Assembly: GCA_026874595.1 (NCBI GenBank)
Contig: CM049314.1
Coordinates: 15,928,729-15,992,728, forward strand
DNA: 64,000 nucleotides
Origin: Sipunculus nudus
Lineage: Eukaryota; Annelida; Sipuncula; Golfingiida; Sipunculidae
Direction: 5' to 3'
Below are positions 35,099 to 46,430 of the stretch, in pieces. Position 1 is the first letter of the stretch. Each line of letters starts with the position of its first letter. The notes under the pieces are model-generated. The model made no database searches. It worked only from the letters and a program-made list of their open reading frames with translations, and was not told the DNA's origin. The translations under genes were made by a program, and so were the position numbers.

Positions 35099-35690
35099 AA
35101 TTGAGAATGAGTGGAAAAGAGTGTCTATGATTGCAAACATTGGAACATAATATTTTGTGTGGAATTCATAATTCGATCTCTTTATCTACAACTTGCTGCA
35201 AATGAAAGAATACAATAATGAAACTTTATGTAAATATTGCACGGCAAGTAAAAAATAAAATGTTAACAGTCACCTAAGGAATTTGAATATATTCATAAAG
35301 TTCAGGGAGATGTTACTTTTTTATCTTAAATATTTTGTTTTTACAATAATATATATATAATTTTAAATGTTTATTATATATATTTTATATTATATGTTAT
35401 ATATACATATATAAATATATATATATATAGTTTTTATTTATTTCCTTGTTTTATTATGGTCTATAATCTGCAGCAAGAATGTGCCTCAGAATCCTCCCTT
35501 TATACTGCTTATTTTACATTTCTTTCCATCATTTTGTTGAGGACACCTCTGAAACTCTCCTCAAATGCATTTATAATTTATTTATTATTTTAATTAGCAA
35601 TATAATATACAAAATCGTTATAATAGTACATGAGGTGAGGAAAATTCTCCACCATGCAGGGACCTTCCCATATTCTTGTTTTGCAAGTAT
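35099..35690. other. No gene recognised
   Basis: Very AT-rich, with TATA-type simple sequence at about 35345-35430. Confidence 0.5.
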
Positions 35691-35691
35691 G

Positions 35692-35786
35692 CCCTCCCCC
35701 TCCCCCCGACACACACACACTTTATCAGAGACCCCCTCCCCCCCCCCCCTACCCGAAATCATGTGTCCCCCCCCCCCCCCCCCCCC
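35692..35786 (+). repeat. C-rich tract (CCCTCCC, CA and C18 runs)
   Basis: Clustered C runs (C5-C12 near 35693-35750, C18-19 at about 35768-35786) with an intervening CA run. The tract is i-motif/G-quadruplex prone. The 119-codon ORF over it is proline repeats and is not a gene. Confidence 0.85.
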
Positions 35787-35799
35787 ATTACTTGCTATC

Positions 35800-36600
35800 T
35801 CTAGTTTGACGAAGAGGCAAAAAGTTTTTTTTTTTTAAATTATAAAGTTATACTGCGTATTTCATTAAAAATACAGCGAGGCCTAGATGATACATTCTCT
35901 AGTTGGTCTTTAAACTACACCAGTCACCAAATATCTGAAGCCATCTGAGAGGAATTATTTAAAAAGGTTAAGAGAGCTGTTCTCAACATCTGAGCTTTTC
36001 ATACCCATTGTTATCCAGACATGTGACACACGAGTTAATATGTAGCCTTAAAAACCATCAGTCGGATATTTTGTGAGACGAATTAAGCAATGGAATGTGC
36101 TTCGATGTCCGGCTATTTCTTAATTAATCATATTTTATAACAAGAGAGTGTTGTTTTTCTTAAGCAGCTGAGACAGAGGGTTTAATTTTCACAAAACGAA
36201 CTTAACTGAATGTGTATGCGTCTGCTTTTTGTGATCACTATTGGGATAATTTTACTTTAAAAAACTGTAAACGGCTTTTAAATATGTAAATAGAATGTCC
36301 CGAATGATCCTGACCAGTAGAATTATGTATTCAAATAAGTGAAGGTTTAAATATTTTTTGATTTAGCAAGAAAACCATGATATTAAATATAGCCTCAGTA
36401 TTCGTGTAAGACAAAAATATTGAAGATGATAATTACTTGATTTATTTCATGGATTATCTGTTATATTTATAATCATTCCCTTATTCAATAGTTCGACCTG
36501 GCTACATAGTTGCCCTTGCAACAATGATCCTATGATGAATGTATGATGAACGCAAGATTAAATAAAGCGATAATCATATGTGTGTGTGTTTGTGTGACTG
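35800..36600. other. No gene recognised
   Basis: AT-rich intergenic sequence ending in a GT run at about 36580-36594. Confidence 0.5.
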
Positions 36601-36639
36601 CACCCTCAGCCTTCCCAGCGGACTCCTCGGACCCTATCA

Positions 36640-36885
36640 TATTTTAGGGTTTGAAATCCTATAATATTATAGGCCTTTGTGATGCTCGTACAAGATCACC
36701 AGCGCCCTCCTATAAGCCCTCTTGTATAATATTTTCACTCCTGACCTGGGAATGAGATGCTGGTACCAGATTAACCAGCTGTGGATAACTGCAGCTGATA
36801 TACCCATGCTTAATTAGCCACAACGAGATGCGACCTGCTGCAGGGAGAGCGTTCTACCGACGCATTTGACCACCAGTCATACCAT
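36640..36885 (-). mobile_element. Degenerate tRNA-SINE-like segment
   Basis: On the minus strand from about 36878 the sequence GGTGGTCAAATGCGTCGG is followed by TAGAACGC and, ~25 nt on, GGTCGCATCTC. These resemble decayed box A and box B spacing of a tRNA-derived SINE. The fit is weaker than at 26.4 kb. Confidence 0.35.
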
Positions 36886-36903
36886 GAATATATTATAAGA
36901 TTA

Positions 36904-38214
36904 TACTGTAGATTCAGAAATAATAGTTGGGATTTTATTTTCGTGGGTTTCATGGATCAAGATAATCCAAGAATTCATGATTCCAACGATAAAAAAATCA
37001 CACGGTCAGAGGATATACGGTATCTTAACGGCAGCTGGCGGTCGACTTTATATATATAATTGAATTTTCAATAAAGATACAAAAATTGTTTATTACTATT
37101 TTATGATTGTTTTTTAAACATTTATTAAATGCACGTAATTGCTTTTCCCAAATTACTATAAAAATACCGGATTTATATAAATATTCTTTTGTTAATTAAA
37201 ATATTACCACTAATATTGTACAAACACGCCCCCCCCCCCTTATATCTTTACAATAAAACAATATCGAAGTATAATTTAAACTGAAAACGTATCTCCACAT
37301 TTCCTCTTATTAACATTTCGGGTGAAAAATTCAACAACAATACCACATTTCTGTCGGTAGTTCTGACACGCCAAGAACGGTACACACGTTCCAATGTTCG
37401 TAACCACAGCTACCGAGGCACGGCTTTTTCGGAACCGGCCTTTTCAATCTTCTTTCAATAGAGATTAAACGAGACTTACGCCACCCATTAGCCTAAAAAA
37501 CAAGGCCCGTGTAAACTCATTCGCATTACCGCATTACCGCGGGACGCGAAAGAGCACTTATTCCGAATATTGCGACAACGGTTGCGTGCATAACAGTGAG
37601 CCATTAATAATACATGTGGACGGTACATCTTCCGAATATTGCCGATAGTTATATATGTTAACATAAGTAAGCGCCAGAGAATACCACTATTCAAATTATT
37701 TCTTTATAATCTCCAAATATAGCTGAAATGATGAATGACGAACGTACCGTGTCATGTCTCACCGCCCCGTCGAGGATTTACAGGCGCCACATGTGACCAC
37801 CATCTAGATTAAAAAAAAAAGTTAAAAACCTTCATGTGGTCGGTCCCGTTTCATTTTTCCTCCGGTCAAGTGATGGTTTACGTTTTCTGTGAACGTGGTG
37901 TGATCGGGTGTTATCGGGTGTTACAACTAACAGCCGATGTATCGCCCGGCACAGTCGGTCGCGGCTGATTAATTCTTTGTTAAGCTCGGGTCGTGCGGAG
38001 CATGTTTGTTCAACACTGACCCGATTGACCGCGGTACAGGCGCACCGTGTGACAAGCATCAAAGCCGAACCACCTGGGTACATCGGGCGGTATTAATAAA
38101 CAAAAGTTTCCTAAAGTTTTCTTCGTCTTTCCACCGATTCTAATACCCCACGATATGCGTTTTGTACAAAAACCACGAAATTTTAAGCCCACGATTTTAT
38201 CTGAATCTACAGTA
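36904..38214. mobile_element. 1.3-kb TIR element without transposase
   Basis: The left end TACTGTAGATTCAGAAATAA (36904) matches the reverse complement of the right end (38214 inward, TACTGTAGATTCAGATAAAA). A CGTGGG word lies a short way inside each end. The interior (37.3-38.1 kb) is GC-richer than its surroundings and holds only overlapping ORFs of no more than 83 codons, so the element is non-autonomous. Superfamily and target duplication are unresolved. Confidence 0.65.
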
Positions 38215-39430
38215 ACTCCATAGTCATACCACCCGCACTCAAAGGTTCTTCATAGCGACCGCGCAGTGCTCTCGAGAACTGCGTCAATGCATTTCCATGT
38301 GACAGCGATTACGAAAACCAACAGGCCATCCGTGCAAGTCCGAAATGCAATAAATCAGAACGATATTAATAGGGTGTTAGATTAAAAATAAAAAATACAA
38401 AACATTTAAATGATAAACCAGACCAAAAACACAATATAATCAGAGGATAATGAATACTGCGATATATATCTTATTTAATCTAAAGGAATGTAGATAAGCC
38501 TTAACAAATGTTCAGCCCGGTTCCACATAAAACACAGCATGAATTATATCGCATGGGCGAATGGTAATGCCGCTCGTAAAATTTTAAAAAGAAATAAGTG
38601 ATAAGTACATATATTTTGGTTTATGAAGGGAGCCCTGTCATTTGTAATGGCTTATCCCCTTCATAATGACATGATCAAGCTGTCATGCTACAGCGTGAAG
38701 CTATTTTGCTGCTTGTTTTAAAATGATGAAACTATTCTAACACAGTTTAAAGTATTTGTCACTGATTGTGTTATAATGTTACAATGATATTGCGCAGTTT
38801 AAAAATTACTTTCATCTATTTACGATAAAACGGCTATAACACGGGACAAAAATGTTTTGCTGTTTCTACTAACATGAAATTGCTCGAATGCAGTTTGAAG
38901 ATATCGGTCTCTTCTAGTGTTACAACGTTGAACTGTTATGACAGTTTAAAGCTGCTTGAATCAATTCATGATACCATGATAAACTGTTATGACATTTCAT
39001 CTAAACTATAGCGATAACTCTGTCGTCTGTCCATTTGTCTTACTGCCTGTGCCTCTACACGTCTGTCAGACTTCAGACTAACTTACAGTTTATTAATTCA
39101 TTTAACAGTTTGAACAATACGTTCTCCTACCAAACCCTCAAATTTCATTCCTTGAAATCTCCGGTTTACCTCAAATTCCTATTGTAACACTACAAGCCTG
39201 CCTGTTATCAATACCACTATGGAATGTTGTTCATATTCAGTGTAAAGGGTTCTTTTCTATATGTGTAAGGAATAATATCAGTATTGCGTAGAGAAATTAT
39301 AAAAGAACATAACTATAGGTAACATATATATAAGTCTCTATCAGAAATTAGATCATGAGGTAAGCTTTGATTTTTATGTCATAGACACATAGGTTTATGG
39401 AATTTAATTATTAAATTTGAAAAGAATTGC
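38215..39430. other. No gene recognised
   Basis: Ordinary AT-rich DNA without supported features. Confidence 0.5.
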
Positions 39431-39439
39431 CCATAGGTT

Positions 39440-39700
39440 GTTCAGTTATTATCGCCTTGCAACGAGGTTGCAGGAGGGAATAGAGTGCGTAACGCCTCTG
39501 TTCGTGCGTCCGTCTGTCCTTCCGTCTGTCCGTCCTTCTGGCATTGGATTGTAGACCGATTTAAAACCAAGCAATTCGGCCAAACCTTTCATCTTTCACA
39601 TATGGGTCAATAACCCACAGATGAAAAACCCTGTTGATTTCAGGTCACAGGGTCCAATGTCAAGGCCACAGGACCAATCAACCACAAACTAGGAGTAGTG
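39440..39700 (+). repeat. Dispersed repeat with CGTCCGTCTGTCC core
   Basis: A GTGCGTCCGTCTGTCCTTCC tract is followed by TTGTAGACCGATTT and AGGTCACAGGGTC. It resembles in style the head of the tandem repeat at 43.8 kb (CCGTCGTCCCTCCGGCCATC). Both look like mollusc-type interspersed repeats of unknown class. Confidence 0.45.
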
Positions 39701-39779
39701 CGCACATTATTAGATCTCGGTGACGTCATAGTAACCAATAAACACGACAGACCAAATAAAGAAAATTTTAAAAACATGC

Positions 39780-40400
39780 GGCTACCCTGGATGGACGTTT
39801 GGGAGGACAAAAGAACCGAAAGCTACCTCCAAAACCAAGATAAATCGTGATAAAGACGTTCAAACATCCATGGGAATGGTAAGCCTACCCTATGTATCAG
39901 AACTATCAGAGTTATTTTGTCGCCTGTTCAAGAAACATAGCATACATACAGCAACAAGCCTAGTGACACCTTTTTGTAGAACCTAGTGAAACCAAAGGAT
40001 AAAAAACCACTAGAGAGTGCGTTTACAGAATACCTTGTAAATCATGTGCTTAATCACACATAGAAGAAACAGGTAGAAACTAGGAATCAGGGTGGCTGAA
40101 CACAAGACATGAGTTAAGGAAACATCAGGAATAAAGTTCACCAGAGTACAAAGGACGAACTCCCTAAGTATTTTTCATCATAGACTGGGATAACATCAAA
40201 TGGTTTTAGGGAGGGGGAACGCCAACCACGAGGGATACGCGAGGCCATCCACATCAGGGAGGAAGACAAGCAAGCGCTCAACCGCGATAGCACGACCTAC
40301 CGCATCTCCACGACTCTTCAGCGGTATTGAGTCATCACAGTCTGATGAAGTTCGTAGAGATTACCGAAAGAAAATGTAATAACAAGTAAGTTGAAATTGG
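39780..40400 (+). pseudogene. Penelope-like element C-terminus with GIY-YIG nuclease remnant
   Basis: Reading across several frames, a thumb/linker segment LPYVSELSELFCRLFKKHSI (about 39880-39945) precedes VYRIPCKSC (about 40020-40050). Then come ETGRKLGIRVAEHK (about 40065-40110) and REAIHIREEDKQALNRDSTTY (about 40238-40300). These are the conserved blocks of the GIY-YIG endonuclease of Penelope-like retroelements: the C-x2-C-containing lead-in, the ETGR-L--R--EH helix and the I-E-A segment ending NRD--Y. The Y-I-G motif itself reads SHIEET. Multiple frameshifts and stops are present. The reverse-transcriptase domain expected upstream is absent, so this is a 5'-truncated dead copy. Confidence 0.75.
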
Positions 40401-42285
40401 TTGTGCATGGGAACTGTTATCTATTTAAGAACCCTAATGATTTTTAAGACACATGGTAAGCGGTCAAGGCCACAGTACCTACTTCTTCAAAAGCATGTGA
40501 TTGCATTTTAGGCCATTGTTTCATCAGAAACCTCCAATCTGAGTCATACTGCTCACCTGTCCATAAAGAAAGAACTCTATTGATAATTAGGTCATGGGGT
40601 CAGAGTTTAAAGGTCACAGAACTGCCCTCCTGAGCGATTTTTACACTTTGTAATACACCCAGTCTGATAATGCTCCCAAGCGAGGGGATACTCTACTTTG
40701 TGGTGCCCTTGTTGCAAATGTAGAAGTACCACTGTGCTGTAATGCTTAATACGTTTAGTAGCCTATAGGACTGACATTCCAAATCATGAAGCCGTAGTAG
40801 TGAATGTTGCCGGTAGAAACATAATCGGCTGTCATATTGAAAAGGTATGAGGTAATTGGCCACAGGAGAGTGAAAGTTTTCCCTTGTGTAAATAGTAGGT
40901 GGATTCATGGAAAGGAAGTCGGTTTATAGTTGCAGAACAAGTTGAATATGTAAATAAGATCATCTGGTTCTGGCCACAAAAAAAAACGAAATTCGGGCCA
41001 GTTGATGTCATTGTCGATGCGCAGACGGACGATGTTTCTAGCACATGGTTCATTCTGACCGACAGTGTCACCGGAGAATTGTGACTTAGTTATTTTATCG
41101 CGCATGCAAGTAAGTATTATAACCAGACGATTGTTTCTATAATTTATTGTTCATAAATATTGAGTATCAAATATCGATGTCAGAGTGTAAACTTAGTTCA
41201 GAGAACCCAGGTGTCTTATTTGATGTTAGTTTCAGTAAAGTTATAATTCCGTGGAATCGGTTCATGTCTAGACGATTCCTGTTGTAAAATTATTTGCTGT
41301 AGACTTCAAACGCAACGCACCTGCATACTTGATTTTTTCCCCAATGTGTTTTCTATCTGGAGGCTTGTCCGGTCTAGTATTCATCCGATTAATGACAGGC
41401 CGCATAATGGTGTGAGGCAATTGGCCAAAATATGTTCAGGATGTGTGACGTCAGAACCGAAAATATGCTGTGGATGCTAGAAAGACTTCACAAACTCATT
41501 GTTCAGCGCGCCAGGGTCAGGTATTGTCTGATAAGCTGAGAGACGATGTTCCTGAGCATAGAACGTCATTGTCTGCGGACGGCAACGTATAACCTCTCCA
41601 ATGTACCTGAGAGCGGAATCGTATTTTTCAAAAGGACTCATAAAAAGTCGACGTGTTTCTACCGTGGTGAAGTCCAGTATCATACCAGGACAATTTAAAC
41701 TTCTATGTGTCAGCAATCAAGAATTGTCGCCTTGTCTGGCGGCCGCGTACTTGTGAGGAGAACGGTGCTGACCAAGGTTATTTTAGCGGCTTGAAGAACT
41801 AGAGATCGCCTGTGTAAAAACAGTGTGAACGACCTGGACAAGAAGCTGACATTCCAATGTCACGAGTGCGTCAGTCATGTGTTCAATAGCCGTATAAACA
41901 AGTGGAACTCTCGTGTCTAGTATTTATTATGGAGTAAACACGACTTAGTGATTTGGTGTTATTATATGGAAACTAGTGATCATCGATACATTTGTGTGGA
42001 ACGCCTCTCCAGAGAAGTTTTACCTTAATATATTTTTATTGTTTTGTTTCCTCATGTATTTTTCATCCTTTGGAGTGTATGTGTGAGATTTAGCCGGTTT
42101 AGTGCACCGTCTAAAAGAACCTGGAGAGTCGATTCCTTCGGGGTTGTGATAGACATTAAACTCTAAAGGCACACTACGCTTCGTGGTCCGCAAATCTATT
42201 GGATAATGTTTGCCCATATCGTAACTGTCCCAGCCTCAATTTCCAGAACCGAATATAATGTGAATTGTTGGACTTGATAAAGAAT
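40400..42285. other. No gene recognised
   Basis: Several overlapping short ORFs (40693-41105 on both strands, 41477-41716 and 42020-42217 on the minus strand) lack domains. Sequence complexity is normal and GC is slightly higher than average, so unannotated 5' exons or regulatory DNA cannot be excluded. Confidence 0.4.
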
Positions 42286-42287
42286 CA

Positions 42288-42303
42288 GCCAAGATGGCGG
42301 GGT
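42288..42303 (+). promoter_or_regulatory. YY1-like CCAAGATGGCGGGG site
   Basis: GCCAAGATGGCGG at about 42288-42300 matches the YY1-type AAGATGGCGG core best of the three AAGATGGCG sites noticed (with 12700 and 16194). GGTAAAT follows at 42301, a possible splice donor after ATGGCGG. It could mark a transcription start with a tiny 5' exon. No downstream exon was identified. Confidence 0.3.
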
Positions 42304-42859
42304 AAATTATTTTATTTATTTTCTATGTTCCGTATATTGTGCATATTACACTGCCATTTTGTATGCCAGGAGCCTCTAGTACAAACTGTTTGAAGGTTCA
42401 CTTAAACAGAAATTAACTAAGGAAAGTACTACTGGTGTAAGTATGGTGGTATTAACTAACCGGGCAGGAATGAGTATTGAAAGTACATTGTATTATTGCT
42501 CAAAATCTGCAGTGTGAAAGTGGTTTAATACCCACAGGCTCTAGGTTCTTGTAAGGGTAGGGGTAATGTAGGGATAATAAAACAGGGTAACTGTTATGGA
42601 TATGTCACCTATGACTATAATTCTGGGTAATTAGCTCAGCAAACTAAGTACAGTCACCAACAAACAAACTGAATTTGACATGAAAGCCATATAATTGATA
42701 CAATAGTCATTATAGAAGGTTATGGGACAGGATGGTTAGCCAGTAGAGATACTGATTGTTCGGGTGATTTCCTAGATGGTTTCCTAGATGACAAAGAGTG
42801 GTTAACGTTAGTTATGTTCTACTTTTGGCACATGAACATTTTTTTGCCCAAATTGCCTC

Positions 42860-43300
42860 GGGGGGGGGGGGGGTGTTTTCAATGCTTTTGGTATTTATTT
42901 ATTTTTTTTTGCAAAAGAATATTATGTTTGCTGTTATTAATTGCAGTTAAAAATGTTCCAGTTCATATTAATTTTTTGTTGCAATATTTTTTTTCTTATT
43001 AAAGGCTTGTTTTAATTTATTGCAGTTTTTATTTATTTTAATTAAAATAAATTTTATTTTTCATGTTATTCAGTGCAGTGTTTACCTGAAACTTCGGTTG
43101 TCATTATTTTTTAAGTTGGAACTTATTATTTTATTGAAGACCTGCTTTTATTCACTGCAGTTAAACCAAATTACCAGAATAGATGTGGTTTGGGCGAAGT
43201 CTGAAGTTGTATAAATTTTTTTTTTTAATTTTGAGATTTTGAGATTTGCTTTCATATATTGCAGTTAAAAAATCAAGGCTTCAGCTGGTAGAATTTTTTT
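42860..43300 (+). repeat. G-run and degenerate TTATT-x-A-TGCAGTT repeat
   Basis: A G13-14 run at 42860 is followed by five T-rich units each containing TGCAGTT or TGCAGTG (about 42942, 43021, 43074, 43156 and 43260), spaced 53-104 nt. A degenerate AT-rich tandem repeat is the simplest reading. Confidence 0.4.
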
Positions 43301-43809
43301 AGTTATATTTAAGGTATGACTATTTTGTGCAATTTTAATCCGAATAGACCAAAAACGCCCAAGATCCAGAGGGACAACTGGGTCCATAGAAAGTCAAAGG
43401 TAAAGGTTTTTTTAATGGTCTGATAACACCCCATTAGTCTCATCTGATTTTTCACCTTTCCGTCTAGTCCAAGGCCTCTTCATTTTTGTAGCATTTCTTG
43501 GCTCCATTGGAATCGTTACACCCTACCTCAAGCCTTTGTTAATGTAATAGTGTTTTCCATTCTACATTTTGCTTGCCACCCATGCATGACCAATATTCAT
43601 TCACTTCTGGGCGGAGAGAGCGTTCCTTGTGGTAAAGACTTTGGCCAAGATTGTTAGCAAGAATGGTAGTCTAAACGTAATTTCGTTCCACAATCTTGCA
43701 TTCACAAGTCAAGTGCTCTGACCATTATACCACCACGCTCGACACTATTAAATTACATAATGTTATTTGTTGCACAACAATAATAGGTCTTCCAGTTTGT
43801 AAATTTTTT

Positions 43810-46245
43810 TTAGCTCTGCTGACTGTAAGTCATCAGAGCTATAGCGATCACCCTTTGTCCGTCGTCCCTCCGGCCATCCGGCAGTCTGTCCGTTAACAGG
43901 GCACAAATCGTAACCAGTGGACCTGGAATCTTCTTACTTGACTTCCAGGGAGGTCCATAAAAGTTCTTCTTGACAACTTGGAATTAGGTCTCTGTTACAA
44001 ATATTCTTTGAGCTATGGGGCTCCGAAGTACCCCCGGAATAATGGAAAATTTGATACAAAAACTCAAGTATCTGAACAACTATTGCATTGATCACCATAA
44101 TTCTTTGCATAGATATTGATCATGGAGTGTTCCATCAGTTTCTGCAGACTTTTGGCGCTACCTGTATTTTTTTAAATTTTTTAATAATTTTTTTTCTCTA
44201 ATTTTAAGACCTTAAAAGATGCGGTCATCTGGTAACAGGGCACAAATCATAACAACTGGACCTAGAATCTTTTCTCTTAATATGCAGGGATGCCCATGAA
44301 AAGTCTCCTTGGAAACCTAAAATTAAGTCTCTGTTACCAATATTCTTCGAGCTTAGGGGCTCCCAAGTACCCCCAGAATAATGGAAAATTTTATACAAAA
44401 GCGGAAGTATCTGAAAAACTAATGCATTGATAACCATGATTATTTGCATGGATATTGGTCATGTAATGTTTCATCAGTTTCTACTGACTAGTGGCGCCAC
44501 CTGTATTTTTTTCGATTTTTCCGAATTTTGTTACTCTATTTTTGAGACCTCTTAAGATGCGGTCATCTGTTAACAGGGCACAAATCCTAAGGACAGGACC
44601 TAGAATCTTCTCTCTTGACATGCAGGGAGGCCCACGAAGAGTCTCTGTGGAAACCAGTAATAAGGTCTCTGTTAACCATATTCTTTGAGCTATGGGGCTC
44701 TGAAGTACCCCCCTGAATAATTGAAAATTCGATACAAAAGCTCAAGTATCTGAACAACTAATGTATTGATAACAATGATTTTTTTGCATGGATATTGGTC
44801 ATGAAATTTTTCATCAGTTTCTGCAGACTCGTGGCACCACCTGTTTGTTTTTTCAATTTTACGAATTTTTTCGATTTTTTTTTTAACCTTTTCAAGATGC
44901 GGTCATCTGTTAACAGGGCACAATCCTAAGGACTTTACCTAAAACCTTCTCTCTTGAAATGCAGGGAGGCCCATGAAAAGTCTCTTTGGAAACCTGGAAT
45001 AAGGTCTCTGTTACCCATATTCTTTGAGCTATGGGTCTCCGAAGTACCCCCCTCCCCCACCAGAATAATGGAAAATTTGATACAAAAGCACAAGTAACTA
45101 AACAACTGATGCATTGATCACCATGATTTTTTGCATGGATATTGGTCATGGAATGTTTCATTAGTTTCTGCAGACTGGTGGAGCCACCTGTATTTTTTCG
45201 ATTTTTACGAATTTTTTTCTCTATTTTTTTAGACCTGTTAAGATGCGGTCATCTGTTAACATGGCACAAATTCAAAGGACTGGACCTAGAATTTTCTTTC
45301 TTAAAATGCAGGGAGGCCCATGAAAAGTCTCTGTGGAAGCCTGGAATAAGGTCTCTGTTACCAATATTCTTCGAGCTATGGGGTTCTGCAGGACCCCCAG
45401 AATAATGGAAAGTTTGATACAACGGCTCAAGTATCTCAACAAATTGTGCATTGAGTGCCATGATTTTTTTGCATGCATTTTCATCATGGAGTGTTTCATC
45501 AGTTCTTGACTGGTGGCGTCAACTGGATTTTTTCCAAATTTAATGCATTTTCTCTCTATTTTTGAGACCTTCAAAGATGCGGCCGTCTGTTATCCGGGCA
45601 GAGAGGTCAATGAAAAAAAATCCTTAGAAACCTGAAATTAGGTCTCTGTTACGCATATTCTCTGAGCTATGGGGCTTATAAGCACCCCTAGCATGATTGA
45701 AAATTTAATACCAAAGCAGGGCACAAATTATAACCATTGGACCTAGAATCTTCTAACTTAAAATCCAGGGTGGTCCATGAAAGGTCTCCTTGGAAACATG
45801 AAATTATAGGCCTCTGTTACCCATAATCTTTGAGCAATGGGGCTTATAAGCAATCCCAGGAATATTTGAAAATCTGAGACCAAAGTAGAGCACAAATGAT
45901 AACCATTGGACCAAGAATCTTCTCACTTAGAATTCTGAGAATTCCTCAAAAGGTCTCCCCTCAAAACGTGAAATTGGGTCACTGTTACCTACATTCAAAG
46001 AGATTTGGGGTATGTTTGAGCATTCCAGAAGTAATGAAAAATACACACAAATTGCCAGGTTCCTCAGGAAAGGCTGGTTGGATTGTCATCAAATTTGGTG
46101 TGCTAATGGGTTTTGATGAACTTAAGCTAATATGCATGAATGATGATGCCACCTATATTATCTTTATTAGTTTCCTTTGCAAGGACATATTGTCATCATG
46201 TCAGTCGGCTGAGCGCCATGACCCATGGGTTACTTGTTATCTTTC
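43810..46245 (+). repeat. ~340-bp tandem repeat, about six copies plus partial units
   Basis: GTTAACAGGGCACAAATC-type unit starts occur at about 43892, 44231, 44569, 44909, 45255 and 45589, with truncated units at about 45714 and 45886. Each full unit carries GGACCTAGAATCTTCTCTCTT, CTCTGTTACCCATATTCTT and GAGCTATGGGGCTC in order. The head (TGCTGACTGTAAGTCATCAGAG, CCGTCGTCCCTCC) and tail (GTCAGTCGGCTGAGCGCCATGACCC) resemble ends of a dispersed mollusc-type repeat, so this looks like one element with an internally amplified body. ORFs inside are translated repeat. The last unit ends ~200 bp before the RAG1-like fossil. Confidence 0.9.
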
Positions 46246-46430
46246 CGTTTTAAAGGAGTGCAAATGAGCAAGGATTTCTTTCCTCTGACAGCCAGTATAT
46301 CATTCATTGTGACAATCATTTATCAGTGGCCAATTACTTGTATTCCAAGAAAGCCTGTGACAAATGTTTTTATTTTGTGGACCTATCCATGTACCAAACC
46401 AAGAATGATGCAGGAGACGATCACCAGGAG

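Noticed and set aside
35479-35838. 119-codon ORF
   Set aside because: Its second half is translated poly-C and CA repeat; no domain.
45896-46267. 123-codon ORF near the RAG1-like fossil
   Set aside because: It lies in the last units and tail of the 340-bp repeat, and none of its sequence aligns with RAG1 blocks.
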